Source of the DNA: Streptococcus sp. F0442
GTDB lineage: Bacteria > Bacillota > Bacilli > Lactobacillales > Streptococcaceae
Direction: 5' to 3'
NCBI RefSeq assembly: GCF_000314795.2
Contig: NZ_KB373314.1
Location: 802,418 to 866,417 of the forward strand
DNA length: 64,000 bases
The notes below the pieces were generated by a model that saw only the letters and a list, made by a program, of their open reading frames with translations, was not told the DNA's origin and did not search any database. The stretch's first letter is position 1. Every line of letters begins with the position of its first letter. Shown one piece after another: positions 8,180-17,744 of the stretch. A program made the translations under genes and the position numbers.

Positions 8180-9076
8180 TTAGAGTTGGGCCAATTGCAA
8201 CAAGCGTTCTTTGGACAATTTTTTGATTTCAATTTGATTGGCATCTAGAAGCTGATATTCATTCGGCTCTAAGGCTTCTATGAGTGCCTTCAAAGGAACG
8301 GAAGCAAGTGGATGGTAATTTTCTTGCTTGTCAGGATCTCCATCGATCGCTACCAAAAGAACCCGCCAATCACTCACACCCGCCAAGCCCACAATTTCTA
8401 CATATTCTGCAGGAACATGTGGTCGGCGTGGCAAGACGGTATCTGTCTCTTCTGTCAAGCTATAGCTAGCTAAGAAGTCTCTTGTCTCCTCCTGTTGGTA
8501 AAAACGGACTTGACTAAAATAAGCAGCACTGTATTGAATCTTCTTGATAAAGGCAGAGTAGGCTTCTAGTGGGTGAACATGGTTCAAGACTTCCTGAACG
8601 GTCTCCCTATCTAAATAAACTGGATGGGCGAAGCCTTGTACTTCAAACTCTTCTAGATCTTTTTCCTTCGTCAGATTCCCAAGTGTTTCTAGGATAATGA
8701 CTTCGTAATCAAAATGGAAAATAGAATCTGGACTATAGTTCCCGCCTTCGCTGGATGTGATCTCTGTTCCCAATAGCTCAGCTAGACGACTCATCCATCG
8801 AAGAGCCAACTGCCAATCTTCCTCAATGGCGAAAGGTGAAACTAGGATTTGATAAGCGTTTTCCGCATCAACATAGCGTAATTGCAAGGGAAGACCACTC
8901 TTACCAAATAGGATACAGTTCAGGCTTTCAAAATCATTCAAGGAACGATGCAAGCTACTGGGGTCATAGTTGTAACTGATCAAACCTTCCACTAATTTGA
9001 GGACTTCATTAGCTGCGAGTACTTTCTGATAGCCAAACAAGCTCTTTTTATTCTTGATTGAAAACACAATAGTCAT
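8180..9076 (-). CDS. Streptococcal hypothetical protein, probably DUF4299 family
   Basis: A 298-residue soluble protein of unknown function without signal peptide or membrane segments. It resembles streptococcal proteins of the DUF4299 type, a name I give from memory of the family and cannot confirm here. The composition is acidic and it has a conserved-looking N-terminus (FSIKNKKSLFGY). AAGGAG lies eight bases upstream of the ATG. It stands alone between two terminators, so it has its own transcript. No catalytic motif was recognised. Confidence 0.75.
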   Translation of the reverse strand: MTIVFSIKNKKSLFGYQKVLAANEVLKLVEGLISYNYDPSSLHRSLNDFESLNCILFGKSGLPLQLRYVDAENAYQILVSPFAIEEDWQLALRWMSRLAELLGTEITSSEGGNYSPDSIFHFDYEVIILETLGNLTKEKDLEEFEVQGFAHPVYLDRETVQEVLNHVHPLEAYSAFIKKIQYSAAYFSQVRFYQQEETRDFLASYSLTEETDTVLPRRPHVPAEYVEIVGLAGVSDWRVLLVAIDGDPDKQENYHPLASVPLKALIEALEPNEYQLLDANQIEIKKLSKERLLQLAQL

Positions 9077-9144
9077 TTGTTTGCTCCTTTGTGAAATCGC
9101 TTACTTAGAGTATAGCATAATTTTCAATCAATTTCCATATAAAA

Positions 9145-9172
9145 ACAGCCTGAGCTTTCAGACTGTTTTTTT
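9145..9172 (-). terminator. Terminator after trhO
   Basis: ACAGCCTGA pairs with TCAGACTGT around GCTT with one mismatch, with T-rich sequence on either side. Confidence 0.8.
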
Positions 9173-9175
9173 CTC

Positions 9176-10159
9176 TTATGCAAGCTCTCCATCAAGTGTC
9201 TCACCGATAGCGGCCAAACGCTCAGCAACCTCTGCTTGTGACAAGTTGTGTTCTTCTACATAGCGATTGCGTGGATGAACACGACACTCATGGGAGCAGC
9301 CACGGAGGTACTTGTCTTCGTTTTCTTCTGAAGTCAAGATGCGACGGTTACAGAAAGGATTTCCACAGTTGACATAGCGTTCACATGGTGTTCCATCAAA
9401 CCAATCTTTTCCGACAACACTTGGATCAACATGGTTAACATCGACTGCGATCCGCTCGTCAAAGACGTACATTTTCCCATCCCACAATTCTCCTTGAACT
9501 TCTGGGTCTTTTCCGTAAGTGGCGATTCCTCCATGCAATTGGCCGACATCTTTGTAGCCTTCACGCACCATCCAGCCTGAGAATTTCTCACAACGGACTC
9601 CACCCGTACAGTATACGACCACACGCTTGTCCATGAATTTTTCCTTGTTATCACGGACCCATTGTGGCAACTCACGGAAGTTGCGGATATCTGGACGAAT
9701 AGCCCCACGGAAGTGTCCAAGGTCGTACTCGTAGTCGTTACGAGTATCAAGGACAACGGTATCCTCGTCTAGAAGAGCTTCTTTAAATTCTTTTGGTGAC
9801 AAGTAAGCGCCTGTTGTTTCAAGAGGATTGATGTCGTTATCAAAGTTATCATCCTCTAATCCAAGGTGGACAATCTCTTTCTTATAGCGGACGAACATCT
9901 TCTTGAAGGCTTGCTCTTCTTCCTCATCCATCTTGAACCAGAGGTCTTCCATACCCGGAAGGCTGTGAACGTAGTCCATGTATTTTTGCGTCGTTTCGTA
10001 ATCACCAGAAACGGTTCCGTTGATTCCTTCGTCAGCAACTAGGATACGGCCCTTGAGCCCGATTGATTTACAGAAAGCCAAGTGATCAGCCGCAAATTGT
10101 TCTGCATTTTCGATGGGAACATATTTATAGTAAAGTAAAACACGAATAGGTTTTGCCAT
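9176..10159 (-). CDS. trhO: tRNA uridine(34) hydroxylase TrhO (rhodanese-domain protein)
   Basis: A 327-residue cytoplasmic protein that, in characterised homologues, carries out oxygen-dependent formation of 5-hydroxyuridine at tRNA position 34 (also known as YceA/YbfQ). An N-terminal ferredoxin-like domain (about 1-110, GINGTVSG) precedes a rhodanese domain whose active-site loop is [13 protein letters not shown] near residue 182. The C-terminal part has paired cysteines ([15 protein letters not shown] and CSHECR) likely to bind metal. The length fits the family. It has its own promoter at 10212 and its own terminator. Confidence 0.95.
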   Translation of the reverse strand: MAKPIRVLLYYKYVPIENAEQFAADHLAFCKSIGLKGRILVADEGINGTVSGDYETTQKYMDYVHSLPGMEDLWFKMDEEEEQAFKKMFVRYKKEIVHLGLEDDNFDNDINPLETTGAYLSPKEFKEALLDEDTVVLDTRNDYEYDLGHFRGAIRPDIRNFRELPQWVRDNKEKFMDKRVVVYCTGGVRCEKFSGWMVREGYKDVGQLHGGIATYGKDPEVQGELWDGKMYVFDERIAVDVNHVDPSVVGKDWFDGTPCERYVNCGNPFCNRRILTSEENEDKYLRGCSHECRVHPRNRYVEEHNLSQAEVAERLAAIGETLDGELA

Positions 10160-10211
10160 AAGATTCTCTTTTCTAAGATTAAATTATCAGAATTTTTCAT
10201 TCAACTATACC

Positions 10212-10240
10212 AGTATACTCTCCCCAGAAAACGAATGCAA
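10212..10240 (-). promoter_or_regulatory. Promoter of trhO
   Basis: On the minus strand TTGCAT and TATACT are separated by 17 bases. Confidence 0.65.
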
Positions 10241-10258
10241 TTTATTTGACTGAAAAAT

Positions 10259-10282
10259 AAAAGCCTGGGGTTCCAGACTTTT
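10259..10282 (-). terminator. Terminator after the XRE/membrane-protein operon
   Basis: AAAAGCCTGG pairs with CCAGACTTTT around GGTT with one mismatch, followed by T-rich sequence on the minus strand. Confidence 0.8.
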
Positions 10283-10309
10283 ACACGATGAAACCAAGAT
10301 TTCAACTTC

Positions 10310-10801
10310 CTACTCTTCCTTTTCCAACTGATCCAGATAGGCGTCATAGCGTTTTTTCTCTACTTTTGCAAGCAGCATCACAACAGCATTCACACCCCCT
10401 ACAATTGGGAAATTCAGTAAAAAGGTAATAGGAAGTACGAGCAAGAATTTTGAATGAAAAGGATTATGGTGATAGACAGCTTGGTTTAATTGATAATTCT
10501 GAGCCCAAATGAATAAGGAAAGAATAGAGGTCACTACTACCATACCAGTTAGATTGAAGTAGCTATAGATGATAAACCGTACACCCAATCGTTGACATCG
10601 AACCGAATAATACAATCCTGACACAATGAGTAGACTTACGACCATGATTGGACTCAGACCGACCTGAGAAGTAAATATAGACCCCACACTAAAAACGGTT
10701 AAGGCAAGAAACAGAAAACCAGCCGTCTCCGCACCAGCTTTATTGGCCAGTCCTTCCTCTCGTTCATCTATGATTTGTTTGTTCATCAAGTGTACTCTCA
10801 T
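10310..10801 (-). CDS. Small membrane protein, second of a paralogous pair
   Basis: A 163-residue protein with about four transmembrane helices, a charged N-terminus (IDEREEGLANKAG) and a charged C-terminus (KKRYDAYLDQLEKEE). Its function is unknown; it may belong to a DUF6773-like group, which I cannot confirm. The layout matches the preceding gene: a DER motif followed by a helix near an A-G-E pattern. The ATG at 10801 directly follows the previous stop codon and has GAGGAGG five bases upstream, so it is preferred over the internal ATG six codons later. It forms an operon with that gene and an XRE regulator. Confidence 0.75.
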   Translation of the reverse strand: MRVHLMNKQIIDEREEGLANKAGAETAGFLFLALTVFSVGSIFTSQVGLSPIMVVSLLIVSGLYYSVRCQRLGVRFIIYSYFNLTGMVVVTSILSLFIWAQNYQLNQAVYHHNPFHSKFLLVLPITFLLNFPIVGGVNAVVMLLAKVEKKRYDAYLDQLEKEE

Positions 10802-11281
10802 CTATTCCTCCTCTAATTCTGCCTCGATCTTCTTCTGTTTTTTCCGATTGATAAGTCCTAGTGGTTTCTCTAACAGATAAGTCAAAAGGGCAAAGACGAA
10901 AATGGCAAGGACAATTTTGAGCAGATACTTGGGACTGAACATAAAGCTCATCGTTTCCCGCTTCCCAATTACATCCGTTACGATCACAAATATGGCAAAT
11001 AAAATTCCTGAGCCAAGGCGGCTCAACCAGCTATCTCTTTCTAACATATCTCGAATGTCAATCCCTGAACTGATCCTTCTTACAAGGGCATAAGCCCCCA
11101 TGGCAATCAAGAGAATAAGTTCGGGCATATAGGCTACTAGGGTTAAGTCCAGAATACTAGCTTTCACAAGGACAGATAGGGCAATAAAGCAAGTCATTCC
11201 TAGAACAAGTTCCCCTGCAATTTTTCCATCAACCAGCATGGTCCGTTCATCTTTTACAATTGGTTCTTTCTTTTGTTTCAT
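10802..11281 (-). CDS. Small membrane protein, first of a paralogous pair
   Basis: A 159-residue protein with about four transmembrane helices. It starts with a charged segment (KKEPIVKDERTMLVDGKIAGE) and ends with a highly charged tail (NRKKQKKIEAELEEE). The shared DER-x-helix-A/G-E pattern marks it as a paralogue of the gene that follows without a gap. The function is unknown. Its position directly after a short XRE-type repressor gene is a frequent arrangement for small regulated membrane-protein operons, which may respond to envelope stress, but no ligand or target can be named. Confidence 0.75.
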   Translation of the reverse strand: MKQKKEPIVKDERTMLVDGKIAGELVLGMTCFIALSVLVKASILDLTLVAYMPELILLIAMGAYALVRRISSGIDIRDMLERDSWLSRLGSGILFAIFVIVTDVIGKRETMSFMFSPKYLLKIVLAIFVFALLTYLLEKPLGLINRKKQKKIEAELEEE

Positions 11282-11308
11282 ATGATTCCTCTTTCTATGT
11301 TAAAACTG

Positions 11309-11503
11309 TTATTCCCAGAACAGTTGATCCAGCGTCTTATCCAAGGTCTTACAAATGGCTAGGCAGAGGCTGAGGGTCGGATTGTACTTCCCTGCCTCAA
11401 TCAGACCAATGGTCTGGCGTGTCACTCCGATGGCATCTGCAAGATCCCCCTGGGTCATATCATGCTCGACCCGAGCCATTTTTAATTTGAGATTTTTCGC
11501 CAC
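11309..11503 (-). CDS. XRE-family (Cro/CI-type) transcriptional regulator
   Basis: A 64-residue protein that is essentially a single helix-turn-helix domain: QGDLADAIGVTRQTIGLIEAGKYNPTLSLCLAI. This is the compact YozG/XRE type that regulates its own small operon. I chose the GTG at 11503, preceded by GGAAAAG, since it gives the standard AKNLKLKMAR start; an upstream in-frame ATG at 11542 overlaps the promoter -10 and is unlikely. The two downstream membrane-protein genes are most likely its regulon. Confidence 0.88.
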   Translation of the reverse strand: MAKNLKLKMARVEHDMTQGDLADAIGVTRQTIGLIEAGKYNPTLSLCLAICKTLDKTLDQLFWE

Positions 11504-11533
11504 ATGCTTTTCCTTTCTTGTTTTTATAGATAC

Positions 11534-11561
11534 ATTATACACTATATTTTCTATTTTGCAA
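11534..11561 (-). promoter_or_regulatory. Promoter of the XRE/membrane-protein operon
   Basis: On the minus strand TTGCAA and TATAAT are separated by 16 bases. An AT-rich palindrome (AATATATATATT) lies just upstream of the -35 element and could be an operator, though its low complexity makes this uncertain. Confidence 0.7.
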
Positions 11562-11604
11562 TATATATATTACATTTTGTAAAAAATATTTTTTGATAAA
11601 CAAA

Positions 11605-11626
11605 AAAGCCTGGTTTCCCAGACTTT
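11605..11626 (-). terminator. Terminator of the methionine/ECF S-component operon
   Basis: AAAGCCTGG pairs with CCAGACTTT with one mismatch, followed on the minus strand by a run of six T. Confidence 0.85.
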
Positions 11627-11642
11627 CTCTTCTTATTTATGA

Positions 11643-12194
11643 TTAATCTTTAGACAAACTTCCGTCTTTTGTTTGGGTACGAGCATAGGCAATCAAGAGA
11701 AGAGAACCTGCAATAGCTACCACTAAAGCATTGACAGAACCTGCTACAACACCTTGTAGGAAGACTTTATTTGGATTATCGTGGTAGATCAAGACATCCC
11801 CAACCGGAGCAATCAATCCCCAAATTACAAGATTGGCTACAATTTGAACGACGTTAAAGACGAGCAATTCTTTCTTGGTCACTTCTCCTTTGAGGTCACC
11901 GATTTGTTTGCGGAAGAGACCAACAAAGAGTCCAAACAAACCACTTGAAATGATCCAAGTCCACCAAAGACCACCTGACATAGCGTCCTTAATAGCATGA
12001 CCGATTATGCCCATTAAGAAACCAACAATCGGACCAAAGATCACACTAAAGAGGGCTTGAAGAGCAAATTGCAACTGAATGTTTGTATTTGGAGCTGGCG
12101 CTGGAATTGGGATCATCGCAATGACCACAAAGAGGGCTGCTCCAACCCCGATGGCTACAACATCCTTAATTGAAAAAACTTGTTTTTGTTTCAT
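11643..12194 (-). CDS. UPF0397-family ECF transporter S component
   Basis: A 183-residue integral membrane protein with about five or six helices, including [19 protein letters not shown] at the N-terminus and [17 protein letters not shown] in the middle. It belongs to the UPF0397 family (pneumococcal SP_0482 type), whose members act as substrate-binding S components and in pneumococcus sit beside the same ATPase and T subunit found here at 3182-5687. Here it instead ends the methionine operon, 13 bases after a SAM-cleaving enzyme gene. The substrate is unknown. Conserved-looking charged and polar residues are few. Confidence 0.88.
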   Translation of the reverse strand: MKQKQVFSIKDVVAIGVGAALFVVIAMIPIPAPAPNTNIQLQFALQALFSVIFGPIVGFLMGIIGHAIKDAMSGGLWWTWIISSGLFGLFVGLFRKQIGDLKGEVTKKELLVFNVVQIVANLVIWGLIAPVGDVLIYHDNPNKVFLQGVVAGSVNALVVAIAGSLLLIAYARTQTKDGSLSKD

Positions 12195-12207
12195 ATTTTA
12201 TCTCCTA

Positions 12208-13056
12208 TTAATTTTCCATTTTTCTAATTTCGATATGCCAAGAAGCCCCAACTCCTACATTATAGGCCTTAGCAAAGGATCCCTGGTTGATGGCAAGGCC
12301 AACACGATAGAGGGAATTGATATAGAGGATTGGCTGTCCAATCCGCACATCGGCGAAAGACTTGCCGTAAGTTACTTGATTTTGATAAACCAGCATGTCA
12401 TTGTTATAGATGGTCACTTCAAAGCGTTCCCCAAATTCAGGTTCCAAATGATTGAATTCTTCCCGAGTAATCGACGTCCAGAGAGAACCAAAGCGCACAT
12501 CGAGAATATCGACTGCTCCTTTAACTAAGTTCTCTTCAATGATGGTCTCCACCACTGGAATTTCCACAATGTGTTCGACACTGAGTTCTGGACCTACTTC
12601 CTCAAAGCTGATATGGCCACTGGCTAACTTAGCTCCTGTATAGGCATAGACATCACGCCCGTGGAAGGTATAAGAAAACTCTGTATTGGCCCGACGGTTC
12701 TTCACCTCTGAAATCTCACGGATAGCAACAATCCCTACATGTTTTTTGATGAAAGAGAGGGTCCCATTATCGGGAGTCACAATGTATTGATTCTTAGAAG
12801 TTTTAGCTACCACACTCTTTCGTTTGGAACCGACCCCCGGATCGACCACCGAAACAAAGGTTGTCCCTTCCGGCCAGTAGTCTACCGTCTGAAAGAGGCG
12901 GTAACTTCCTTCAAAAATATTGTAAGGGGTAATGTCATGGGTCAAGTGGTGAATCTTGAGGGTTGGCGATTCCTCTAAAGCAACCCCAATCATAGCAGAG
13001 ACAGCCCCATCCACCAGACCAAAGTCTGACTGAAGGACTAGTAAATTATTGTGCAT
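12208..13056 (-). CDS. SAM hydroxide adenosyltransferase (DUF62/chlorinase-fluorinase family)
   Basis: A 282-residue cytoplasmic protein of the SAM hydrolase/halogenase family. It has the N-terminal QSDFGLVDGAVSAM motif with the SAM-contacting aspartate, the VVDPGVGS motif and TPDNGTL, then FHGRDVYAYTGA. Studied non-halogenating members use hydroxide to split S-adenosylmethionine into adenosine and methionine. The gene lies between two ECF S-component genes in an operon that also encodes methionine import. That context suggests a role in turnover or salvage of SAM-derived compounds; the exact reaction is inferred from family. Confidence 0.9.
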   Translation of the reverse strand: MHNNLLVLQSDFGLVDGAVSAMIGVALEESPTLKIHHLTHDITPYNIFEGSYRLFQTVDYWPEGTTFVSVVDPGVGSKRKSVVAKTSKNQYIVTPDNGTLSFIKKHVGIVAIREISEVKNRRANTEFSYTFHGRDVYAYTGAKLASGHISFEEVGPELSVEHIVEIPVVETIIEENLVKGAVDILDVRFGSLWTSITREEFNHLEPEFGERFEVTIYNNDMLVYQNQVTYGKSFADVRIGQPILYINSLYRVGLAINQGSFAKAYNVGVGASWHIEIRKMEN

Positions 13057-13073
13057 ATTTCTTCTCCATCATA

Positions 13074-13652
13074 TCATTTTCTATCTAGCTTTTGATAGAC
13101 CAAAGATCCAAGAAGATAACCTACCAGAGCTCCAAGAAGAAGGGTCAGTAAAAACCAGCTCACCGTTCCCATATTCGACGGTACCATAACGCGTTCGATA
13201 TAATCCATCGACTTCCCACGGGCTAGTAAAGAAGCACGGTAACTAGCTGGTTGGAACCACATCATAACGATAGGCCCTGTCGTCGTAAAGGAAAAGAGGA
13301 GGAAGGAAAGCGCATTGCCCAGCTTCGACTGATAGTGGCCACGTGCTGCGACCAATTCAGCTAAGAGGCCTCCAACAAGAGCAGGAAGAAAAGCTCCGGC
13401 CCCATGACGAGTGAAAAGGAAAAAAGCACCAATCACAAGAGCGACTACTAGAATGGCTCCTGTTCGTTGAATTTTTTCAACATAAACTCGATAGATCCCT
13501 CCACCCACTAGGGCAGAGAAGGCTGGAGCATAAAACATGTTGCCTCGATGATCAACCAGACTTCCAAGCAGGACGCCTAAGCCAATAGCAAGAAAATACA
13601 AGCCTGCAAAGGCTGCTACCTGCTTAAACTGATGTTTCTGTATTATTTTCAT
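13074..13652 (-). CDS. Trep_Strep/MptD-type putative ECF S component
   Basis: A 192-residue integral membrane protein with about five or six helices. It looks like the Trep_Strep conserved membrane family, members of which are annotated as MptD-type ECF transporter S components. Segments include FYAPAFSALVGGGIYRVYVEK and SFTTTGPIVMMWFQP. The substrate is unknown. It is 15 bases after metI and 17 bases before the SAM-cleaving enzyme gene, so it is co-transcribed with methionine uptake. There are no ECF ATPases in this operon; the protein would have to use those at 3984 or a shared module elsewhere. Confidence 0.75.
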   Translation of the reverse strand: MKIIQKHQFKQVAAFAGLYFLAIGLGVLLGSLVDHRGNMFYAPAFSALVGGGIYRVYVEKIQRTGAILVVALVIGAFFLFTRHGAGAFLPALVGGLLAELVAARGHYQSKLGNALSFLLFSFTTTGPIVMMWFQPASYRASLLARGKSMDYIERVMVPSNMGTVSWFLLTLLLGALVGYLLGSLVYQKLDRK

Positions 13653-13667
13653 GTACCTATCCCATCC

Positions 13668-14360
13668 TTACCGGTGGCTAATTTTCTTGGATAGGAAATC
13701 GCCCATAAATTGGACCAGCACAATGAGGATCAAAATTAATAAGGTCGCCACAAAGATGACATCATTGTTAAACATATTTTTACCATAGTTGATGGCCAAG
13801 GTTCCCAATCCTCCTGCCCCAACGGCACCTGCCATGGCTGTTTCCCCGATCAAGGAAATGATGGTCACGGTTGTCACACGGATCAAATCTGGAAGGCCCT
13901 CACGAAGGTAAACTCCGACGATATCCCAGAAAGTGGCCCCACTGGCTTGAGCCGCTTCAATCACACCGCCATCCAATTCAGATAAGACCACTTGGACTTG
14001 GCGGGCAAAGAAAGGAAAGACTGCTAAGGAAAGTGGAACAAGGGCCGCAGTTGGACCGATCGTATTTTTCAAAAGCAAGTAAGTCAATGGATTAATAAAG
14101 GCTAACAAGATAATGAAGGGAATGGCACGGAACAATGAAGTAATCTTATCCAAAATTTGGAAAACGATTCGATTTTCGATGACCCCCCCCGGACGAGTCA
14201 AGACTAATAAAAGTCCTGTTACCAATCCTAAAAATCCTCCGATGAGAAAGGAAATAACGGTCATATAAAGAGTCAAGTAAATAGCGGTTCCCCATCCATA
14301 TTGGCCAGACCACCCTAATTTATAAACATTTGGTAAATATGTTTGAATTAACTGGATCAT
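13668..14360 (-). CDS. metI: Methionine ABC transporter permease MetI (MetP)
   Basis: A 230-residue inner-membrane permease with about five helices. The EAA-type coupling loop [23 protein letters not shown] contacts MetN. It is the channel of the MetNIQ importer for L- and D-methionine. The start overlaps the end of metN by four bases (ATGA), a sign of translational coupling. Length is typical. The substrate assignment rests on the metNIQ context and on the NIL-domain ATPase. Confidence 0.93.
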   Translation of the reverse strand: MIQLIQTYLPNVYKLGWSGQYGWGTAIYLTLYMTVISFLIGGFLGLVTGLLLVLTRPGGVIENRIVFQILDKITSLFRAIPFIILLAFINPLTYLLLKNTIGPTAALVPLSLAVFPFFARQVQVVLSELDGGVIEAAQASGATFWDIVGVYLREGLPDLIRVTTVTIISLIGETAMAGAVGAGGLGTLAINYGKNMFNNDVIFVATLLILILIVLVQFMGDFLSKKISHR

Positions 14361-15424
14361 GCTTTTCTCCCATCTTTCACAATAGTCACGGAAACTCCTG
14401 CATTTTCTAACTCAGCTTTGGCCGTTTCCAGATTTTGAGTTTCACCTGATAAGATGACCACCAACTCTCCAACAGGCGTGTTATCAAGGATCTCGATATT
14501 CCCAAATAAAATGTTGGCAGATACTTGGTACTGCTTGTAAATATCATTGATGATCGCTGTATCTGTTACAGAACCTGCATACTTGAGATGCGCTAAAATC
14601 GAATCATCTGGCAAGTTCTTAACAATCGCTTGTTGGTTGATTTTCACCATGGCTTCATCGATTCCTGTTGCAACAGTGATAAAGTCTTGGGTCAAGGCAT
14701 TTTTCGGATTCGAGAAGATATCTAAAACAGATCCTTCTTCGATCAATTCGCCATTTTGCATCACGGCTACGCGATTGGCAATGTCTTTGACAATTTGCAT
14801 CTCATGGGTGATCAAGACAATGGTTAAGCCTAGTTTTTTATTCAATTCTTGCAATAAAGCTAGAATTTGTTTGGTCGTCTTCGGATCCAGGGCTGAAGTT
14901 GACTCATCTGAGATCAAGATTTTTGGATCGTTGGCAAGGGCACGCGCAATCGCTACCCGTTGCTTTTGACCACCAGACAATTGGGCTGGGTAATTTCCTG
15001 CACGGTCAGCTAGACCGACTAGTTCCAACAATTTCGCCACTTTCTCATTCTTTTGTTCTTTGTTCAATTTAGAATGTTTAAGAGCGAAGGTAACATTTTC
15101 TGCGACAGTCATTTGAGCCATCAAGTTGAAGTGTTGGAAGATCATCCCGATATCCCGACGTTTCTCTCTTAGGGCAGCTGGTTTCAAAGTTACTTGATTT
15201 TGGTAGATCACATCTCCATCCACAGTGATGGTTCCGGTGCTAGGCACTTGCAAGAGATTGATCACCCGAACCAAGGTAGATTTTCCGGCTCCGGAATAAC
15301 CTACAATCCCATAGATATCGCCTTCATTGATCTGAATGGTCACATCTTTGACAGCTTGAATCTGACGTTTCTTTTGCTGGAAGGTCACATCAATGTGGTC
15401 CAGCTGAATCATTGCTTTACTCAT
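14357..15424 (-). CDS. metN: Methionine ABC transporter ATP-binding protein MetN
   Basis: A 355-residue ATPase. The N-terminal ABC domain has Walker [11 protein letters not shown] near residue 39, signature [15 protein letters not shown] and Walker [10 protein letters not shown]. The C-terminal 90 or so residues form the NIL domain, which in MetN binds methionine and gives feedback (trans-)inhibition of uptake. It overlaps the M20 peptidase gene by eight bases and metI by four, so these genes are translated as a set. Confidence 0.95.
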   Translation of the reverse strand: MSKAMIQLDHIDVTFQQKKRQIQAVKDVTIQINEGDIYGIVGYSGAGKSTLVRVINLLQVPSTGTITVDGDVIYQNQVTLKPAALREKRRDIGMIFQHFNLMAQMTVAENVTFALKHSKLNKEQKNEKVAKLLELVGLADRAGNYPAQLSGGQKQRVAIARALANDPKILISDESTSALDPKTTKQILALLQELNKKLGLTIVLITHEMQIVKDIANRVAVMQNGELIEEGSVLDIFSNPKNALTQDFITVATGIDEAMVKINQQAIVKNLPDDSILAHLKYAGSVTDTAIINDIYKQYQVSANILFGNIEILDNTPVGELVVILSGETQNLETAKAELENAGVSVTIVKDGRKA

Positions 15425-16790
15425 AACTTGCTATTAACTCCTTTATCAATTCAATATGGGTGTAATAATCGGCGATTTTCACATTTTCATCGCCCCCATG
15501 GTCACGGCTATTGGCATTACCAATTCCGAAGGCTGCCATAGGTACCTGCAAAGCCTCAAATACTGTATGCATTGGTCCTGTTCCCGCTGTTGTTGGAAGA
15601 ACTGAAACCCCTTCTCTATAGAAATCTTTGGCTAGCCGAATGACATTTAAAATCGAAGGGGCACTCATATCACTTCGGTAACTCATTTCACCGAGAGTGT
15701 AGACCAATTCGACCTGATCATAGCCATTTTTCTTCAATTGTTGCTTGATCTTTTCTAAGACATCTTTGGGATCTAGTCCTGGAACCAAGCGCACCTCCAT
15801 CTTGGCACGCGCCTCTGCTGGAAGAATCGTTTTGACACCTTGACCTTGGTAACCAGAACCAAAACCTTCAATATTCAAGGCTGGTTCAAAATAGAAACGG
15901 CGCAAGAATTCTTTCCGGTCTTCCTTCAAGACGGGGAGAGTAAGACCATAGGTTTCTGCAACATCTTCTGGGCCTTTGTTGGCATATTGTTCAATCAAAG
16001 CGAGCTCGCGTTCATTGGGTTCTTGAATCTGATCGTAAATCCCATCCACCAAGATTCGACCTTCTTTGTCACGTAGACTTGCAATGGCATTTAACAAATA
16101 CCAGGAAGCAGAGTCTACGACACCACCATAGCTGGAATGGATATCCACTTCTGCACTCTTCACCACCATATCAAAGGTGACGATCCCTTTGCTACCACCA
16201 GAAATTTCCAACTGACCCTGATGATTTCGGGTACCTTGTTCCCAAACTAGGAGGTCTGCCCCACGCAAGTGTTTTTTATGTTTAGCTAAGTATTTATCCA
16301 AGTCAGTCGATGCAGACTCCTCTGCCCCTTCGATGATAAAGGTGATATTGACTGGCAAATCGCCACTTTCACGAATGTATTTTCGAAGAGCTGTGAGACG
16401 AGCTGTGATATGTCCCTTGTCATCATCAACCCCTCGACCGTACATGGTCCCGTAATGAACCGATAAGGTAAAAGGATCTCCCGTCCAAGGTTGGTCTCCA
16501 TCCGCTGGTACTGTATCATAGTGGTTATAAAAGATGATGGTTTTTGCGTCTGGATTTGGGGAGAAAAATTTGGCAATCACAAAAGGGGCTGTGTAGCTAT
16601 CATCAACTTCGACTTTGGCTCCTGCAGCTGTAAAAATTTCCCCCAAATAGTTGGCCACTTCCTTGAGACCTACTTGTTGAGCAAAGATGGATTTTTTTGA
16701 AATCAAGGTTCGCAACACTTCAAAATAATGTTGTGCGACCTCATCATTTTCAAATTTACGAATTTGTTCCGCTTCTGTTGCAAAAGGCAT
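15417..16790 (-). CDS. M20 family metallopeptidase (dipeptidase-like)
   Basis: A 457-residue zinc peptidase of the M20/ArgE/DapE family. Zinc ligands are visible in [25 protein letters not shown], the EGAEESAS motif with the general base glutamate, and the C-terminal HGGDENV. In pneumococcus the corresponding gene (SP_0150) also lies between metQ and metN. The likely role is to release amino acids, perhaps methionine or cysteine, from imported di- or acylated peptides; this is inference from context. AGGAGG lies six bases before the ATG. Confidence 0.92.
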   Translation of the reverse strand: MPFATEAEQIRKFENDEVAQHYFEVLRTLISKKSIFAQQVGLKEVANYLGEIFTAAGAKVEVDDSYTAPFVIAKFFSPNPDAKTIIFYNHYDTVPADGDQPWTGDPFTLSVHYGTMYGRGVDDDKGHITARLTALRKYIRESGDLPVNITFIIEGAEESASTDLDKYLAKHKKHLRGADLLVWEQGTRNHQGQLEISGGSKGIVTFDMVVKSAEVDIHSSYGGVVDSASWYLLNAIASLRDKEGRILVDGIYDQIQEPNERELALIEQYANKGPEDVAETYGLTLPVLKEDRKEFLRRFYFEPALNIEGFGSGYQGQGVKTILPAEARAKMEVRLVPGLDPKDVLEKIKQQLKKNGYDQVELVYTLGEMSYRSDMSAPSILNVIRLAKDFYREGVSVLPTTAGTGPMHTVFEALQVPMAAFGIGNANSRDHGGDENVKIADYYTHIELIKELIASYE

Positions 16791-16862
16791 GCATTCCTCC
16801 TAATACACGATAAGAGGTAGAGAATTGCTTCTCCACCTCCTTCATACACTTGAGATCGAATC

Positions 16863-17720
16863 TTAGAAGACTGGTTGGTCCATTCCTTCTGAAGATTCTT
16901 CGATCGCTTTTTTCACATTGTCTTTGTGATAGGCATCGATGATTTCTTTGATTGCTTTTGCTTTGTCAGATTTTTCCCAATCTTTCTTAGCAGCAATCAA
17001 ATTGTACCATTGTTTTGAGTTGTTGTCTTTCTTTTCAACATAGATCGCTTTTTTGAAGTCAACCCCTGCTTCACGAACGAAGGTATTGTTGATGACTGCA
17101 GCATCTACTGAAGGAAGAGCAGAAGGCGTTTGAGAAGCATCCAATTCAGAAATCTTCAAATCTTTTGGATTTTCTTTGATGTTTGATACGTTTGCCAATT
17201 GTCCATCTTTGGTATCCAATTTAATCAAACCTGCTGATTGCAAGACATACAAGGCACGGCTTTCATTTGTTGGGTCATTTGGTACGGCAATGGTTCCACC
17301 TTTTGGAATTTCTTTGATAGAAGTGTATTTATTTTTACCGTTTTCTGTACCAGAGTAGAGACGGATTGGAGCAATGTAAGTATCCGCTACAGAGACAAGC
17401 GCATCATCATTTTTAGAATTCCAGTTATCCAAGAAGTTGTGGTGTTGGAAAGCATTGATATCTACACTACCATCTTTTACAGCCACGTTTGGTTGTGAGT
17501 AATCTGTAAATTGGGTGAATTCCAATTTGATGCCTTTTCCTTTGAGGTTTTCTTCGACTGCATCCCAACGAGCTTTTTCAGTGTCGCTCAAAGTTATGAC
17601 ACCCACTTTAACTGTTGTTTCGCCATCTTTGCTAGATGATTTTGAAGAACCACATGCTGCAAGAGCAACTGTTGCGACAGCTGCAAGAGCTGTTAAACCA
17701 AGAATTTTTTTCAATTTCAT
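16863..17720 (-). CDS. metQ: Methionine-binding lipoprotein MetQ
   Basis: A 285-residue substrate-binding lipoprotein of the NlpA/MetQ family. The signal peptide ends in the lipobox LAAC with the lipidated cysteine at residue 22. The mature part starts with the usual Ser/Lys-rich linker and then VKVGVITLSDTEKARWDAV; INAFQHHNFLDNW and VPNDPTNESRAL are family-conserved ligand-pocket segments. It delivers methionine to MetNI. It lies 24 bases downstream of a second binding-protein gene. Confidence 0.94.
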   Translation of the reverse strand: MKLKKILGLTALAAVATVALAACGSSKSSSKDGETTVKVGVITLSDTEKARWDAVEENLKGKGIKLEFTQFTDYSQPNVAVKDGSVDINAFQHHNFLDNWNSKNDDALVSVADTYIAPIRLYSGTENGKNKYTSIKEIPKGGTIAVPNDPTNESRALYVLQSAGLIKLDTKDGQLANVSNIKENPKDLKISELDASQTPSALPSVDAAVINNTFVREAGVDFKKAIYVEKKDNNSKQWYNLIAAKKDWEKSDKAKAIKEIIDAYHKDNVKKAIEESSEGMDQPVF

Positions 17721-17744
17721 TTTAAAATCTCCTTTAAATAAATA

